The notes: generated by a model from the sequence alone, not told the origin. A DNA stretch of 34,062 nt from JAHJDR01 sp964526915 (GCA_964526915.1 CAZGMS010000046.1:1-34062), one strand, 5' to 3'. Numbered from the stretch's first letter, positions 17,233-25,407 are shown. Translations and numbers: made by a program.

Positions 17233-17281
17233 TGGCTACTATTTTGTATATATTATAATATAGTAGCCATTCGATTGTAAA
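17233..17281 (-). promoter_or_regulatory. Promoter and palindromic operator of the AbiEi-like gene
   Basis: A perfect 10-bp inverted repeat, TGGCTACTAT (17233-17242) and ATAGTAGCCA (17260-17269), with a 17-nt spacer. It brackets a minus-strand promoter: TTTACA (complement of 17276-17281), an 18-nt spacer, and TATAAT (complement of 17252-17257). One arm lies inside the -35/-10 spacer and the other near the expected transcript start, as for an autorepressor. Transcription would start about 16 nt before the ATG. Confidence 0.65.
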
Positions 17282-17515
17282 GACAAAAAAACAAGCAAAC
17301 AAACTGGCGGCCGATCGATGGTAAAATATTTTATTGTGACGCTTAAGACCGCTTAAAGTTGTTAGTTTCAGCTCCCCATCACCGGCCCTGATGGAAAGCG
17401 GATACTTTCATCACATTGTAACAGCCGATCAGTTGTTGCGGTTTGAATATTGACTAAGCGGATTATTCTTTTTCGAAACTGCTCAACACCAGATAAAATT
17501 TAAATTGTCGAAGGA

Positions 17516-20500
17516 CTAGGTTACAAGCATGTTCTCTGCCAACCCCCTAAGCGCGTCGAGGGCGAGCGACATCATCGCGGAGGCCCTCTCCGGTGTGGTG
17601 GCCTCGGTGTACACCCTGAGTTTTGGCTCATTGCCGGAGGGTCTCAAGTGCACAATCTCGCCACTGCTAAAGGTGATGCGCACACCATCCTCAGTGTTGA
17701 TAGCGACCACATGAATGTCTTCATCGGAAAACAACGCTGTCCCAAAAGCGGCCATGACAGCCCGGGCATCGTCCTCAAATGTTCCCGAACGAAAACGGGC
17801 GAGGATCGCCTGACTTTTTTCCCTGGGAAAAACAAATCCCTGACTGGCCGTTAAGGCTGGCGGCAACTCGTTATGCACGGCAGATAATGTCATTGCCCTC
17901 TCTTTAACGGCATTCAAGGCCAACAGCATGGGGAGGACCGCGTCGCGGGTGATCAAGGGTTCTAGCGTACCCCCTACACCCTGAACGGGTGTGCCCAAAA
18001 AGAATCCACCGTTTCGTTCGTAACCCACAACGATAGTGTCATCGTCAGCCTTCTCCATTTCACGATACATGGCGCTCACCACATAGGGCGACCCGATCTT
18101 GGTGAGGACAACTTTTTCGAAGGCCCCCGTTTTTTCCAGAGCCGTGCTACTGCTGAGCGCTGTAACCACCACAACCTTTGTTCCTGTGATGCGTTTGAGC
18201 TCCAACGCGGCCATGATCCCCAGCCGATCACCATACAGAGCTTCACCTGTCTCGGTATACAAAAGCGGTCGATCAAAATCACCGTCACCCGAAACGATCG
18301 CATCAAATCCGTAGTGCCCGGCCCAAGCCTGACCCAACAAAATATCTTCCGGTCTGATGGCCTCGGTGTCCACTGGCAGAAAACTGGTTGTCCTGCCATA
18401 CCCCTCCTCCTGTGGACCAACGGTGGCACCCAACGCTGAGAGTATGTCGAACATCACCTCACGACCCACTGAGGAGTGCTGGTAATGACCCAGGTTTAGG
18501 CCCTGTAAACGGCCAGCGCCAAAAAAACTGAGGTATCTGTCAACAAATTCGCGACGCACTTGAGCTTCTACGTTGTCGGGCAAGGCATAAGTCACATCTG
18601 ATTTAAATTGACCATCGTCACCAAATAAAGCCCATGGCAATTGAACAACCTGTCCCTTCAAGGGAGCTTCGTGTTCTTTTAACAGTTCGCGACCGTTTCT
18701 GAGGTAGAATTTTATGCCGTTCCGGTCATCGGGGATGTGGCTACCCGTCACCATGATGACAGGATGGCCTGTCTGCGCCCCCCACAGGGCGGCCGCCTGA
18801 GTCGGGACCTTCCCCAAATTCACCACCCAAAGACCTTTGTCTGCAATTGCTTTGCCAACGGCCCGCATGATCCTGTTCGTGCTGTTTAGAAAATCTCGCA
18901 AGTCACCAGCCACACCAATCTGTTCGCCGGTCTGAAGATTTTCGACAGATTCCAGCAACTGCAAAAAAGCCCGCGTGTTGGCATAGGTGTCCTCGTCGGT
19001 CATGTCTTTGACCAAACCTCGGGCACCGCTGGTTCCCATTTCGACCGCACTCAACACCATGACTTCTTTGAGGGTCATGCTTGCGGGGGTACCCGGATTG
19101 GTCTGTTTGTCGCGCCAAGCAAGTTTTGCCCGCAGACTGTAACTCCGGGGATCACTGCGGGTCACAAACACCTGGGCCTGTTCTTTTGCGATCAGTCTGT
19201 ACTGTCCCACATGCGCGGGAACGATGATCGGTTGGCCTTGTCTGTACACGCCCCACTCTCTCCCACTCAAATCTGTGACAGCCACCTCACCTTGCCAAAC
19301 CAATAACCCGTGCAGGCCATACGTGGCCTCACCCTCAAAGACATCCCCCGATCCAAAAGAGATGCGGTCGAACGAAAACTCGTCTGCATCAACAAAATTT
19401 TCCACCCGCGCTGAACCACTCGCACCAACGGAAACCGGCCGGGGATGACGCCGCAAAACGTCGTCCACAAAGGCACTGCCACGCGGTGCCTTCCAATTGG
19501 TAACCTCCAAGGCCTCGGTGATGTGCAATTGACGGGGTTGTCCATTATCGTACAATCTTCCCCAGTCATAATACCTGAAAGTGGTCTCCGACGTTTCCTG
19601 CGGCTCCATCAGCAAAACACCAGCACCGATCGCGTGAGGCGTGCCCGCGGGGATAAAAAACACATCGCCTTCTTTCACTGTCACAAAGTTCAAAAAATCA
19701 GAAATATCCTCACCGTCATCAAGCGCTTGTTGCATCTGTTTTTGCGTCACACCCTCTTTTAACCCCAGATACAACCCGGCACCCTTTTCCGCGCCCAAGA
19801 TCACCCACGCCTCTGTCTTTGAGCGGTGACCTTGAGCCGCAGTTTGTTTGACATATTTTTTATCCGGATGGACTTGGACCGAAAGATTTTTGGTGAGCAT
19901 CTCTCGATGAATGTCATTGATCAAATTCGCATTCGCACCCTCTGCCAAAGATTCAATCTGGGTCAGCGCCTGATGAATACCGTGATAATCCCTTTGCAGA
20001 ATATCTGTGAGAGAAGACAAACACAACTCACTGCACAAAAAATCACCCGTGATGTCCTCTGCGTCAAGGGCAGAGAGGACAGCACGCAGTTGTCCCAGAC
20101 ACTCAGACCAGCTTCCCGAATTCAATACCTTCGTCATAAAGGGAGGTTCATCACCAAACCGACGCACATTGGCTAAACCGTACAAGGCCTCCGGATTTAA
20201 TTGACCAATGAGCCAAAGCGGGATTTCCAACCTGATACCATGATACGTCACAACAAATTTGTTGGGAAAACTCGGATGACCGGAATGCACCCAAGCCTCA
20301 CCAACGATCTCTCCCTGCGGCAGAACCCCAACTGGCAACATGTGCTGGCGGATAAGCTCACCGCCCCAAGGAGTACGAAGCTTGCCGGGCGTAAAATTAT
20401 CGGCCCGCGGCACCAAGATCCCCTTTTGCGCCAGCTGGAGAATGGTGTTTGCGAGTGGCTGAACAGAATAAAATTTTTCCTTGTGAGTGTCACACAGTTC

Positions 20501-21088
20501 CTCTTTTATCAACTCCAGCCAACGACTGCACACAACCTGGTGCCAGACATTCTTGTCCGTATTCATTTGGCTGAGTGTGGCCAACAACACGGTCTCACCC
20601 TCAGGGGTGGCCACCAGCGTTCTCAAATACACATCGGCATCGGCAACGAGTTGATCAAGGGAATACCCAACAGGAAGCGCGTCCGACAAAACTGAGGCCG
20701 CCGGTAGAGGGTGCGTGCCTTGCATGACTTTAGCTAATTCAGTTTGACTTGTAACCATTGAAAAATGACTAAACATACGACCACCCTTTGGGTTTGAACC
20801 ACCACCACCGCCCGATGACAACGCAACGGGCTGTGCGATATCCGCAGGGTTTGTTTCAGCGTTCTTTGTCGCCGCCAATCGAACACCTGGATTGAAATTT
20901 ATGGGTCTCGTCGCTGACAACAGTCCCCTGCCAACAGCCGTCTCTGACAGGTACGGAAAATGACCGCCTGAAAATCCGTTTTTTGTGCCTACGCCAGCCC
21001 CAATGATCGTTGGTTGGGAAGTCGCTGGCATTGTTGTTCGAAAAAAATCCCCTGTCAATCCATATGATGCCTTAACCGGTTGATACAT
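17516..21088 (-). CDS. manA-manB: Fusion: mannose-6-phosphate isomerase (ManA) + phosphomannomutase (ManB)
   Basis: A 1190-residue bifunctional enzyme. Residues 1-125 are Gly/Ser/Pro-rich and probably disordered. Residues about 200-600 are a class I phosphomannose isomerase: PWGGELIR near 239, metal ligands in VQVHPDKKYV near 401 and KTEAWVIL near 424, and PAGTPHAIGAG near 478. Residues about 690-1180 are a phosphomannomutase: phosphoserine loop TGSHIPDDRNG near 781, Mg-binding DGDFDR near 932, sugar loop ERNGGFF near 1022, and phosphate loop RPSGNEPKLR near 1149. Together they convert fructose-6-phosphate to mannose-6-phosphate and then to mannose-1-phosphate, the substrate of the ManC half of the 9117 fusion. 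GAGGA (complement of 21097-21101) lies 8 nt before the ATG at 21088, so I prefer this to the ATG at 21103. All key catalytic motifs look intact. Confidence 0.93.
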   Translation of the reverse strand: MYQPVKASYGLTGDFFRTTMPATSQPTIIGAGVGTKNGFSGGHFPYLSETAVGRGLLSATRPINFNPGVRLAATKNAETNPADIAQPVALSSGGGGGSNPKGGRMFSHFSMVTSQTELAKVMQGTHPLPAASVLSDALPVGYSLDQLVADADVYLRTLVATPEGETVLLATLSQMNTDKNVWHQVVCSRWLELIKEELCDTHKEKFYSVQPLANTILQLAQKGILVPRADNFTPGKLRTPWGGELIRQHMLPVGVLPQGEIVGEAWVHSGHPSFPNKFVVTYHGIRLEIPLWLIGQLNPEALYGLANVRRFGDEPPFMTKVLNSGSWSECLGQLRAVLSALDAEDITGDFLCSELCLSSLTDILQRDYHGIHQALTQIESLAEGANANLINDIHREMLTKNLSVQVHPDKKYVKQTAAQGHRSKTEAWVILGAEKGAGLYLGLKEGVTQKQMQQALDDGEDISDFLNFVTVKEGDVFFIPAGTPHAIGAGVLLMEPQETSETTFRYYDWGRLYDNGQPRQLHITEALEVTNWKAPRGSAFVDDVLRRHPRPVSVGASGSARVENFVDADEFSFDRISFGSGDVFEGEATYGLHGLLVWQGEVAVTDLSGREWGVYRQGQPIIVPAHVGQYRLIAKEQAQVFVTRSDPRSYSLRAKLAWRDKQTNPGTPASMTLKEVMVLSAVEMGTSGARGLVKDMTDEDTYANTRAFLQLLESVENLQTGEQIGVAGDLRDFLNSTNRIMRAVGKAIADKGLWVVNLGKVPTQAAALWGAQTGHPVIMVTGSHIPDDRNGIKFYLRNGRELLKEHEAPLKGQVVQLPWALFGDDGQFKSDVTYALPDNVEAQVRREFVDRYLSFFGAGRLQGLNLGHYQHSSVGREVMFDILSALGATVGPQEEGYGRTTSFLPVDTEAIRPEDILLGQAWAGHYGFDAIVSGDGDFDRPLLYTETGEALYGDRLGIMAALELKRITGTKVVVVTALSSSTALEKTGAFEKVVLTKIGSPYVVSAMYREMEKADDDTIVVGYERNGGFFLGTPVQGVGGTLEPLITRDAVLPMLLALNAVKERAMTLSAVHNELPPALTASQGFVFPREKSQAILARFRSGTFEDDARAVMAAFGTALFSDEDIHVVAINTEDGVRITFSSGEIVHLRPSGNEPKLRVYTEATTPERASAMMSLALDALRGLAENMLVT

Positions 21089-21171
21089 AATCACATTCCT
21101 CATCAAATCGCTAATATGTCCACAAACCCATTATCGGCGACTTCAAGCACAGGTTGCCCCAAAAAAACAAT

Positions 21172-21201
21172 AAAATACTGCCGTGGACAAAAACCAGTCA
21201 A
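21172..21201 (-). promoter_or_regulatory. Possible promoter of the ManA-ManB fusion gene
   Basis: On the minus strand, TTGACT (complement of 21196-21201) and TATTTT (complement of 21172-21177) with an 18-nt spacer. The leader would be about 75 nt. By-eye match only. Confidence 0.35.
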
Positions 21202-21236
21202 AAAATATCTTGGACAATTTTTGATATGAGAACTAT

Positions 21237-21265
21237 TTGTAATTGTTCGGAAAACTATATTTATA
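21237..21265 (+). promoter_or_regulatory. Possible promoter of the Na/Pi cotransporter gene
   Basis: TTGTAA (21237-21242), a 17-nt spacer, then TTTATA (21260-21265). The transcript would start just before the palindromic repeat at 21276, placing that hairpin at its extreme 5' end. Weak by itself. Confidence 0.3.
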
Positions 21266-21275
21266 ACCTATTTGA

Positions 21276-21327
21276 AAGTAGGGGCCGGTCCCTCCAGAGG
21301 CGGGTGCGGCGCGACCGGCCCCTACTT
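21276..21327. repeat. REP-like GC-rich palindrome in the cotransporter leader
   Basis: Perfect 15-bp arms (21276-21290 and 21313-21327; core GTAGGGGCCGGTC and its complement) around a 22-nt loop that itself can form a CCTC/GAGG stem. It contrasts sharply with the AT-rich DNA on its left. The GTAGGGG...CCCCTAC ends resemble dispersed palindromic (REP/MITE-like) elements seen in many bacterial genomes. It ends 14 nt before the ribosome site at 21344. No other copy was seen in this window. Confidence 0.75.
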
Positions 21328-21355
21328 GGCGCGTAAAATAATAGGAGCACTTACC

Positions 21356-23020
21356 ATGACGGAATTCAGCTGGAGCATGATGATCGGGGGGTTGGCGTTC
21401 TTTTTCTTTGGCATGATCACTGCCCGTAACGGCCTGCAATTGGCGGCCGGCGAACGGCTCAAGACCCTCATGGGCAAAATCACCAACAACCGGTTTATGG
21501 CACTGGGTCTGGGCGCCCTGATCACGGTCATCCTGCAGAGTTCGACTGCCACCACGGTCATTCTGGTCAGCTTCGCCGAAACCCAACTGATCACTCTTTA
21601 CCAGTCAATCGGCGTCATTTTGGGGGCTGATATCGGGACCACACTGGTTGTTATTTTGCTGTCGTTCAAAAAGATTACCCAGTTTGCCTTGGTGATTTTT
21701 GCGATCGGCCTGACCCTGTCCACCATCGCCAAGCAACAAAAAATCCGTTACATTGGTTCCATCATTCTGGGTTTTGGTCTCATTTTTTACGGCATGCACC
21801 TCATGACCAGTTCCGCGGAGCCCCTCAAGAACAGCGAGGTGGCCGCCAGCATCTTCGCATTTTTGAAGGATCACCCCTTCCTGAACCTGGCCTTTGCCGC
21901 CGCGTTTGCCGGGTTTGTCCATGCCTCGGCGGTCACCATTGGTTTTGCTATTGCCCTCTCGTTTTCCGGTGCCCTTCCGTTTGAAGCCGCGATCCCGATT
22001 GTGTTGGGGGCCAACGTGGGGACCTGCATCACCGCCGCTCTCGCCAGCATTGGCATGAGCATACAGGGCAAGCGGGTTGCTGTGGCCCACATCCTGATCA
22101 AACTGCTGGGCGTGATCCTCCTCATGCCCATCCTGACCTATGTGGCCAGTTGGATCAACTGGATCAATGATTTGTTGACGCAGTACACGTCACTTGTCCT
22201 TCCCCTCAGCGGCAAAATCGTGCTGACCCACATTTTGTTCAACCTCTTCCTCGCCATCATTTTCCTACCCTGCATCCCCCTCCTTGTTTGGATGGTGCAA
22301 AAAATTGTCCCCACGACCAAAAACCTGATGGAAAAATTCGGCCCCAAGTATCTGGACAAATCCGCACTGGACACGCCTCCCATCGCCTTTGCCAACGCCA
22401 GACATGAAATTCTGAGGATTTCAAAAATTGCGCGCGAAATGTATACCGAAATTTTTGACATGTTCCGGTCCGATGAAAACATCGAAAAGGCTATCACGGT
22501 AACCAAAGAAAAAGACGATCACATTGATGCTCTCGAAAAAGCCGTTCGTTTTTATCTGTCCAAACTCTCACAACAACAACTGACCGAGGGCCAAGGCACC
22601 ATGCAAACCGCATTGACCTCCATTGCGGGAGAGTTTGAAAATATCGGAGACGAAATTTCCAAGGACGTCATTGCGCTAGCCAGAAAAAAACAGACCAAAA
22701 TGTCGCGGTTTTCTGACGAGGGATGGGGAGAGTTGCAACGCCTGCACAAATGTGTCTTAGCCAACTTTGATCTGACCATCGGCATGCTCATGCAACCACA
22801 CGAAGACATCGCCCGCAAGGTCACACGTAACAACGATGAGATCAAGGAAATGGAACAGGACCTGCGTTCGGCTCATTTGCAGAGACTCAACGAAAACCGC
22901 ATTGAGTCGTTTGAGACCAGCACGATTCATCTGGATCTTTTGAGCCAGTTCCGCGCCATCAATTACCGGTTGGTAAAAACGGTGTACATGCTCAAAGAGC
23001 TGTCCCAGTTGAAAGATTGA
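21356..23020 (+). CDS. Na+/phosphate cotransporter with PhoU-like C-terminal domain
   Basis: A 554-residue member of the PNaS / NptA family, which moves phosphate across the inner membrane with sodium. The first half has about eight hydrophobic helices and the family repeat motif in VILQSSTATTVILVSF. The second repeat is present but altered (VHASAVTIGF, then GANVGTCIT). Residues about 350-554 are helical and charged, like the PhoU-type domain common at the end of bacterial members. The start at 21356 follows GGAG (21344-21347) at 8 nt; the open frame upstream to 21272 crosses the palindrome and is not used. A phosphate transporter is a natural neighbour for a sugar-phosphate locus whose antiporters trade phosphate, but it is not in an operon with them. 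Confidence 0.9.
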   Translation: MTEFSWSMMIGGLAFFFFGMITARNGLQLAAGERLKTLMGKITNNRFMALGLGALITVILQSSTATTVILVSFAETQLITLYQSIGVILGADIGTTLVVILLSFKKITQFALVIFAIGLTLSTIAKQQKIRYIGSIILGFGLIFYGMHLMTSSAEPLKNSEVAASIFAFLKDHPFLNLAFAAAFAGFVHASAVTIGFAIALSFSGALPFEAAIPIVLGANVGTCITAALASIGMSIQGKRVAVAHILIKLLGVILLMPILTYVASWINWINDLLTQYTSLVLPLSGKIVLTHILFNLFLAIIFLPCIPLLVWMVQKIVPTTKNLMEKFGPKYLDKSALDTPPIAFANARHEILRISKIAREMYTEIFDMFRSDENIEKAITVTKEKDDHIDALEKAVRFYLSKLSQQQLTEGQGTMQTALTSIAGEFENIGDEISKDVIALARKKQTKMSRFSDEGWGELQRLHKCVLANFDLTIGMLMQPHEDIARKVTRNNDEIKEMEQDLRSAHLQRLNENRIESFETSTIHLDLLSQFRAINYRLVKTVYMLKELSQLKD

Positions 23021-23072
23021 TAATGTTGTCACAACCGTTGCCTAAACCCCAAAAATATAATACGGCAATCGC

Positions 23073-23711
23073 ATGGGTCTACTCGAACTACCACAGGGAC
23101 TTTTTCCGATACTGGACGAAACCCACACCAATGGGCTGTCCACGTTCGAAATCATCGAAGCCTTCGTCGATGCCGAGGTGGATCCGTTCATCGTGTTCTG
23201 TCACAGCCTGTCGCCAACAGAATACGCCGACTACATTCAGGCCATTTCTCTGCTCAAATACGAAATGGATTTTGACTACCTCCTGCACCACCATCTGGAC
23301 CGCATGCCCGTTTCCGGCGCGGCGGGTATTCACCTCACCTACAAATCTGTCAGCATCAAACAGGCACGCCGCGACCTCGGCCCGGAGGCTCTTGTGGGCT
23401 ATTCCGCTCGATCCTGCGACGAGGCGCTCAAGGCGCAGGACGAAGGGGCAGACTACATTTTGCTGGGATCCATTTTTCAGAGCAATCACTTTCACCAGGA
23501 CTATCCCGTCATAGGGCTTGAAGAGCTCAATAAAACCTGTCGTCGACTGACAGTGCCCGTGTACGCCTCGGGCGGTATTCAGCCCAGCAATCTCATCATG
23601 GTCAAGGACAGCGGGGCCGCGGGGTTCACGGCCCTCGACGCCGTGTACATCGACGGCGAAATCGATCACAACATTTCTTTGCTGAATATTTTGTGGGAAG
23701 AGATGGACTGA
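23073..23711 (+). CDS. ThiE/TenI-like TIM-barrel protein
   Basis: A 212-residue protein resembling thiamine-phosphate synthase and TenI. Seen: AGIHLTYKSV, GYSARSCDEALKAQDEGADY, LLGSIFQS, and the C-terminal phosphate loop PVYASGGIQPSN. The family's usual GPxFxTxTK loop is replaced by LGSIFQSNHFHQDYP, so the substrate may differ from that of true ThiE. A stop codon lies 15 nt upstream in frame, so 23073 is the first possible ATG; its ribosome site is poor. It begins 52 nt after the Na/Pi cotransporter and may be transcribed with it. No other thiamine gene is near. Thiamine synthesis or salvage is likely but not certain. Confidence 0.7.
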   Translation: MGLLELPQGLFPILDETHTNGLSTFEIIEAFVDAEVDPFIVFCHSLSPTEYADYIQAISLLKYEMDFDYLLHHHLDRMPVSGAAGIHLTYKSVSIKQARRDLGPEALVGYSARSCDEALKAQDEGADYILLGSIFQSNHFHQDYPVIGLEELNKTCRRLTVPVYASGGIQPSNLIMVKDSGAAGFTALDAVYIDGEIDHNISLLNILWEEMD

Positions 23712-23742
23712 AAAAAGTCTAATGGCCAACAACCAACAACTT

Positions 23743-23775
23743 TCGTCCATCGTCCCTCGTCCTTTCGTCCTTCGT
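23743..23775. repeat. Short TCGTCC tandem array
   Basis: Four TCGTCC hexamers at 23743, 23750, 23757 and 23765, plus a partial copy at 23772, in the 68-nt gap between two convergent genes. The same hexamer is clustered again at 30361-30389. Confidence 0.6.
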
Positions 23776-23779
23776 ATTT

Positions 23780-24334
23780 TCACTCCACCATCTCCGTCGT
23801 GTACCTTTTGATTTTAATGGTTTCAGACCAGTAGTCCATCGGCAGGCCGGCCTTGACTTTGAGGTGATTCAAAAATTCCCTGGCCGTTTTGACAGACTCC
23901 CACACCGCAGGCAGGAAGGTCCCGCGATGCCACCCTTCTTCCAAAATCAAACCATCGATCCCTGGCTGAATCTGGTTGATCAAATCCTCCTCTGATGTAA
24001 ACCTCATGGGCTGTGCTGGTTCAAGAATGGAAACGGAGACATCAAGCTGATCCAGTTCAGCTGGTGTGAGCGGCGAAAAGCGGGAATCCCTGAACGCCGC
24101 GGCATAGGCATTTTCGGCCACATCTTCGATTAAGGCTCTGTGTGCTTCCAATACCCCAATGCAACCCTTGAGTTCTCCCTGAAGTTTGAGGGTGACAAAC
24201 GTGGCCCGTTGCTCCCTGAGCACTTCATCGAAGTCTCCGGAATTGATCTTCAAAGGTTTGCCCTGTTCCAGCCCGTGGGCAATGGATTTGCGCGCCACAT
24301 CGAGAATCATTTTTTTGTTTTGTTCTGAAAACAT
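23780..24334 (-). CDS. amrA: AMMECR1-domain protein (AmmeMemoRadiSam system protein A)
   Basis: A 184-residue AMMECR1-family protein, length normal for the family. The signature motif is LKGCIGVLEA, followed by DSRFSPLTPAEL and SVSILEPAQPM, all typical. The start at 24334 is set by GGAGG (complement of 24340-24344) 5 nt upstream; the Met at 24346 would put that site inside the gene. In many bacteria AMMECR1, a MEMO protein and a radical SAM enzyme form a gene set of unsettled function. Here AMMECR1 follows the MEMO gene on the same strand with 221 nt between; no radical SAM gene is in the window. Confidence 0.92.
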   Translation of the reverse strand: MFSEQNKKMILDVARKSIAHGLEQGKPLKINSGDFDEVLREQRATFVTLKLQGELKGCIGVLEAHRALIEDVAENAYAAAFRDSRFSPLTPAELDQLDVSVSILEPAQPMRFTSEEDLINQIQPGIDGLILEEGWHRGTFLPAVWESVKTAREFLNHLKVKAGLPMDYWSETIKIKRYTTEMVE

Positions 24335-24354
24335 ACGTGCCTCCATGAATTGCT

Positions 24355-24380
24355 TGTGCCCTTTAGGGTATGGATCGAAA
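24355..24380. repeat. 26-bp dispersed repeat, copy 1
   Basis: Matches 25382-25407 at 25 of 26 bases and contains the palindrome CCCTTTAGGG. It lies upstream of the AmrA gene; copy 2 lies upstream of AmrB. Confidence 0.75.
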
Positions 24381-24445
24381 AAGTGTTAGTGGCCAGTGCT
24401 GATGGCTAGTGGGGTTTTGCATATCATACTCAACTATAGCAACCA

Positions 24446-24490
24446 CTGCAATTGTTGCAATTCATGCAATTGCCGCAATTGCCAGTTGCC
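24446..24490. repeat. 9-bp tandem repeat with GCAATTG core
   Basis: Four 9-nt units (at 24446, 24455, 24464 and 24473) share GCAATT, followed by one degraded unit. The spacer between AmrB and AmrA has no ORF that I trust. Confidence 0.7.
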
Positions 24491-24555
24491 CATTGCTAAA
24501 TTGTTTTTGTGAATTCGTCCCCTACGCCTTAAACCTTATGTCTTACGCCTTTCCC

Positions 24556-25344
24556 CTAATACACCACCCACGCCCCATACCCCACCACCCGATCCTTTGT
24601 CCCTGCCGTGTCTCCCGAATTTTTCAACTCAAGCGTTTTGATGCGCAAACCCTTCTGACTGGCCGCCCGGAGCATGCCGCCCAGAGGCACCCTGCCACAC
24701 GCGTCGTCATGCTCAAACGAATCGTAAGCCATATCCTCAACCAAACGGCAGGTGCGGGCGTCGTGAGCACAAGCAGAAGCATAATCCTCAAAATGACTCA
24801 AATCCGTGCTGATGACAATGAGTGTCTCTTCGCCTCCCCACAACCGACACAACATTTCTCCCACCTCTTCTGGCCGGGCATCACCGACCACCACAGGGAC
24901 CAAAACAAAATCGTGCAATACCACCTGTAAAAAAGGCAATTGCACCTCGAGGCTGTGCTCGGGGACATGGGCTTGATCAAAAACAACCACCTTTGGCAGT
25001 CCTGCCAACACTTCGTGAGCCGTTGTGTCCAGAAAAACATCCCCCAGGCTTGTGTTGTAACACCGGGCGTTCGTCAACGCGGCCCCCCTGAACCCCACCC
25101 GATGCGAAGGCCCAAGCAAAACCACCCGTTTGATTTTATCTTTTATTGTGCTGACCTGCGCATAGGCCTGCGCCGCCACCTGGCCCGAATAAATATAGCC
25201 CGCATGGGGGACAATGATCGCCTTGGGCACGAGAGCACAATCCTGCACCTGTGACAAATAAGTTTGAATGTCTTGTTTGAGGACTTGGGGCTCAGCCGGA
25301 TAAAACATACCAGCCACCGCAGGTTTTCGGATTTTGAGCAACAT
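24556..25344 (-). CDS. amrB: MEMO1-family protein (AmmeMemoRadiSam system protein B)
   Basis: A 262-residue MEMO-like protein with the extradiol-dioxygenase-type fold. Family motifs run in order: RKPAVAGMFYPA at the N-terminus, VPHAGYIYSG, LLGPSHRVGF, PEHSLEVQLPFL, STDLSHFEDY, and NSGDTAG with DRVVGYGAW at the end. These include the His and Asp positions expected to line the metal pocket. The start at 25344 precedes the first conserved motif by only 6 residues. There is no Shine-Dalgarno; a GTGAATC tandem repeat occupies that place. It is the upstream partner of AmrA, and the reaction of this family is not established. Confidence 0.92.
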   Translation of the reverse strand: MLLKIRKPAVAGMFYPAEPQVLKQDIQTYLSQVQDCALVPKAIIVPHAGYIYSGQVAAQAYAQVSTIKDKIKRVVLLGPSHRVGFRGAALTNARCYNTSLGDVFLDTTAHEVLAGLPKVVVFDQAHVPEHSLEVQLPFLQVVLHDFVLVPVVVGDARPEEVGEMLCRLWGGEETLIVISTDLSHFEDYASACAHDARTCRLVEDMAYDSFEHDDACGRVPLGGMLRAASQKGLRIKTLELKNSGDTAGTKDRVVGYGAWVVY

Positions 25345-25350
25345 CTATTC

Positions 25351-25378
25351 GTGAATCGTGAATCGTGAATCGTGAATC
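25351..25378. repeat. Four perfect GTGAATC tandem copies
   Basis: Four contiguous 7-nt units that end 6 nt from the start codon of AmrB, where its ribosome site would normally be. The array is followed at 25382 by the 26-bp dispersed repeat. Confidence 0.85.
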
Positions 25379-25381
25379 GCC

Positions 25382-25407
25382 TGTGCCCTTTAGGGTATGG
25401 AGCGAAA
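25382..25407. repeat. 26-bp dispersed repeat, copy 2
   Basis: One mismatch against 24355-24380. The DNA after each copy also resembles the other, in inverted orientation (GGCCAGTG and CACTGGCC type words at 24391 and 25434). Confidence 0.75.

Noticed and set aside
24409..24930. 173-residue plus-strand ORF across the AmrA-AmrB gap
   Set aside because: Mostly antisense to the MEMO gene and its first part is the 9-bp repeat array; no motif.
25351..25378. CRISPR-like array
   Set aside because: Units are 7 nt and contiguous, with no spacers and no cas genes nearby.
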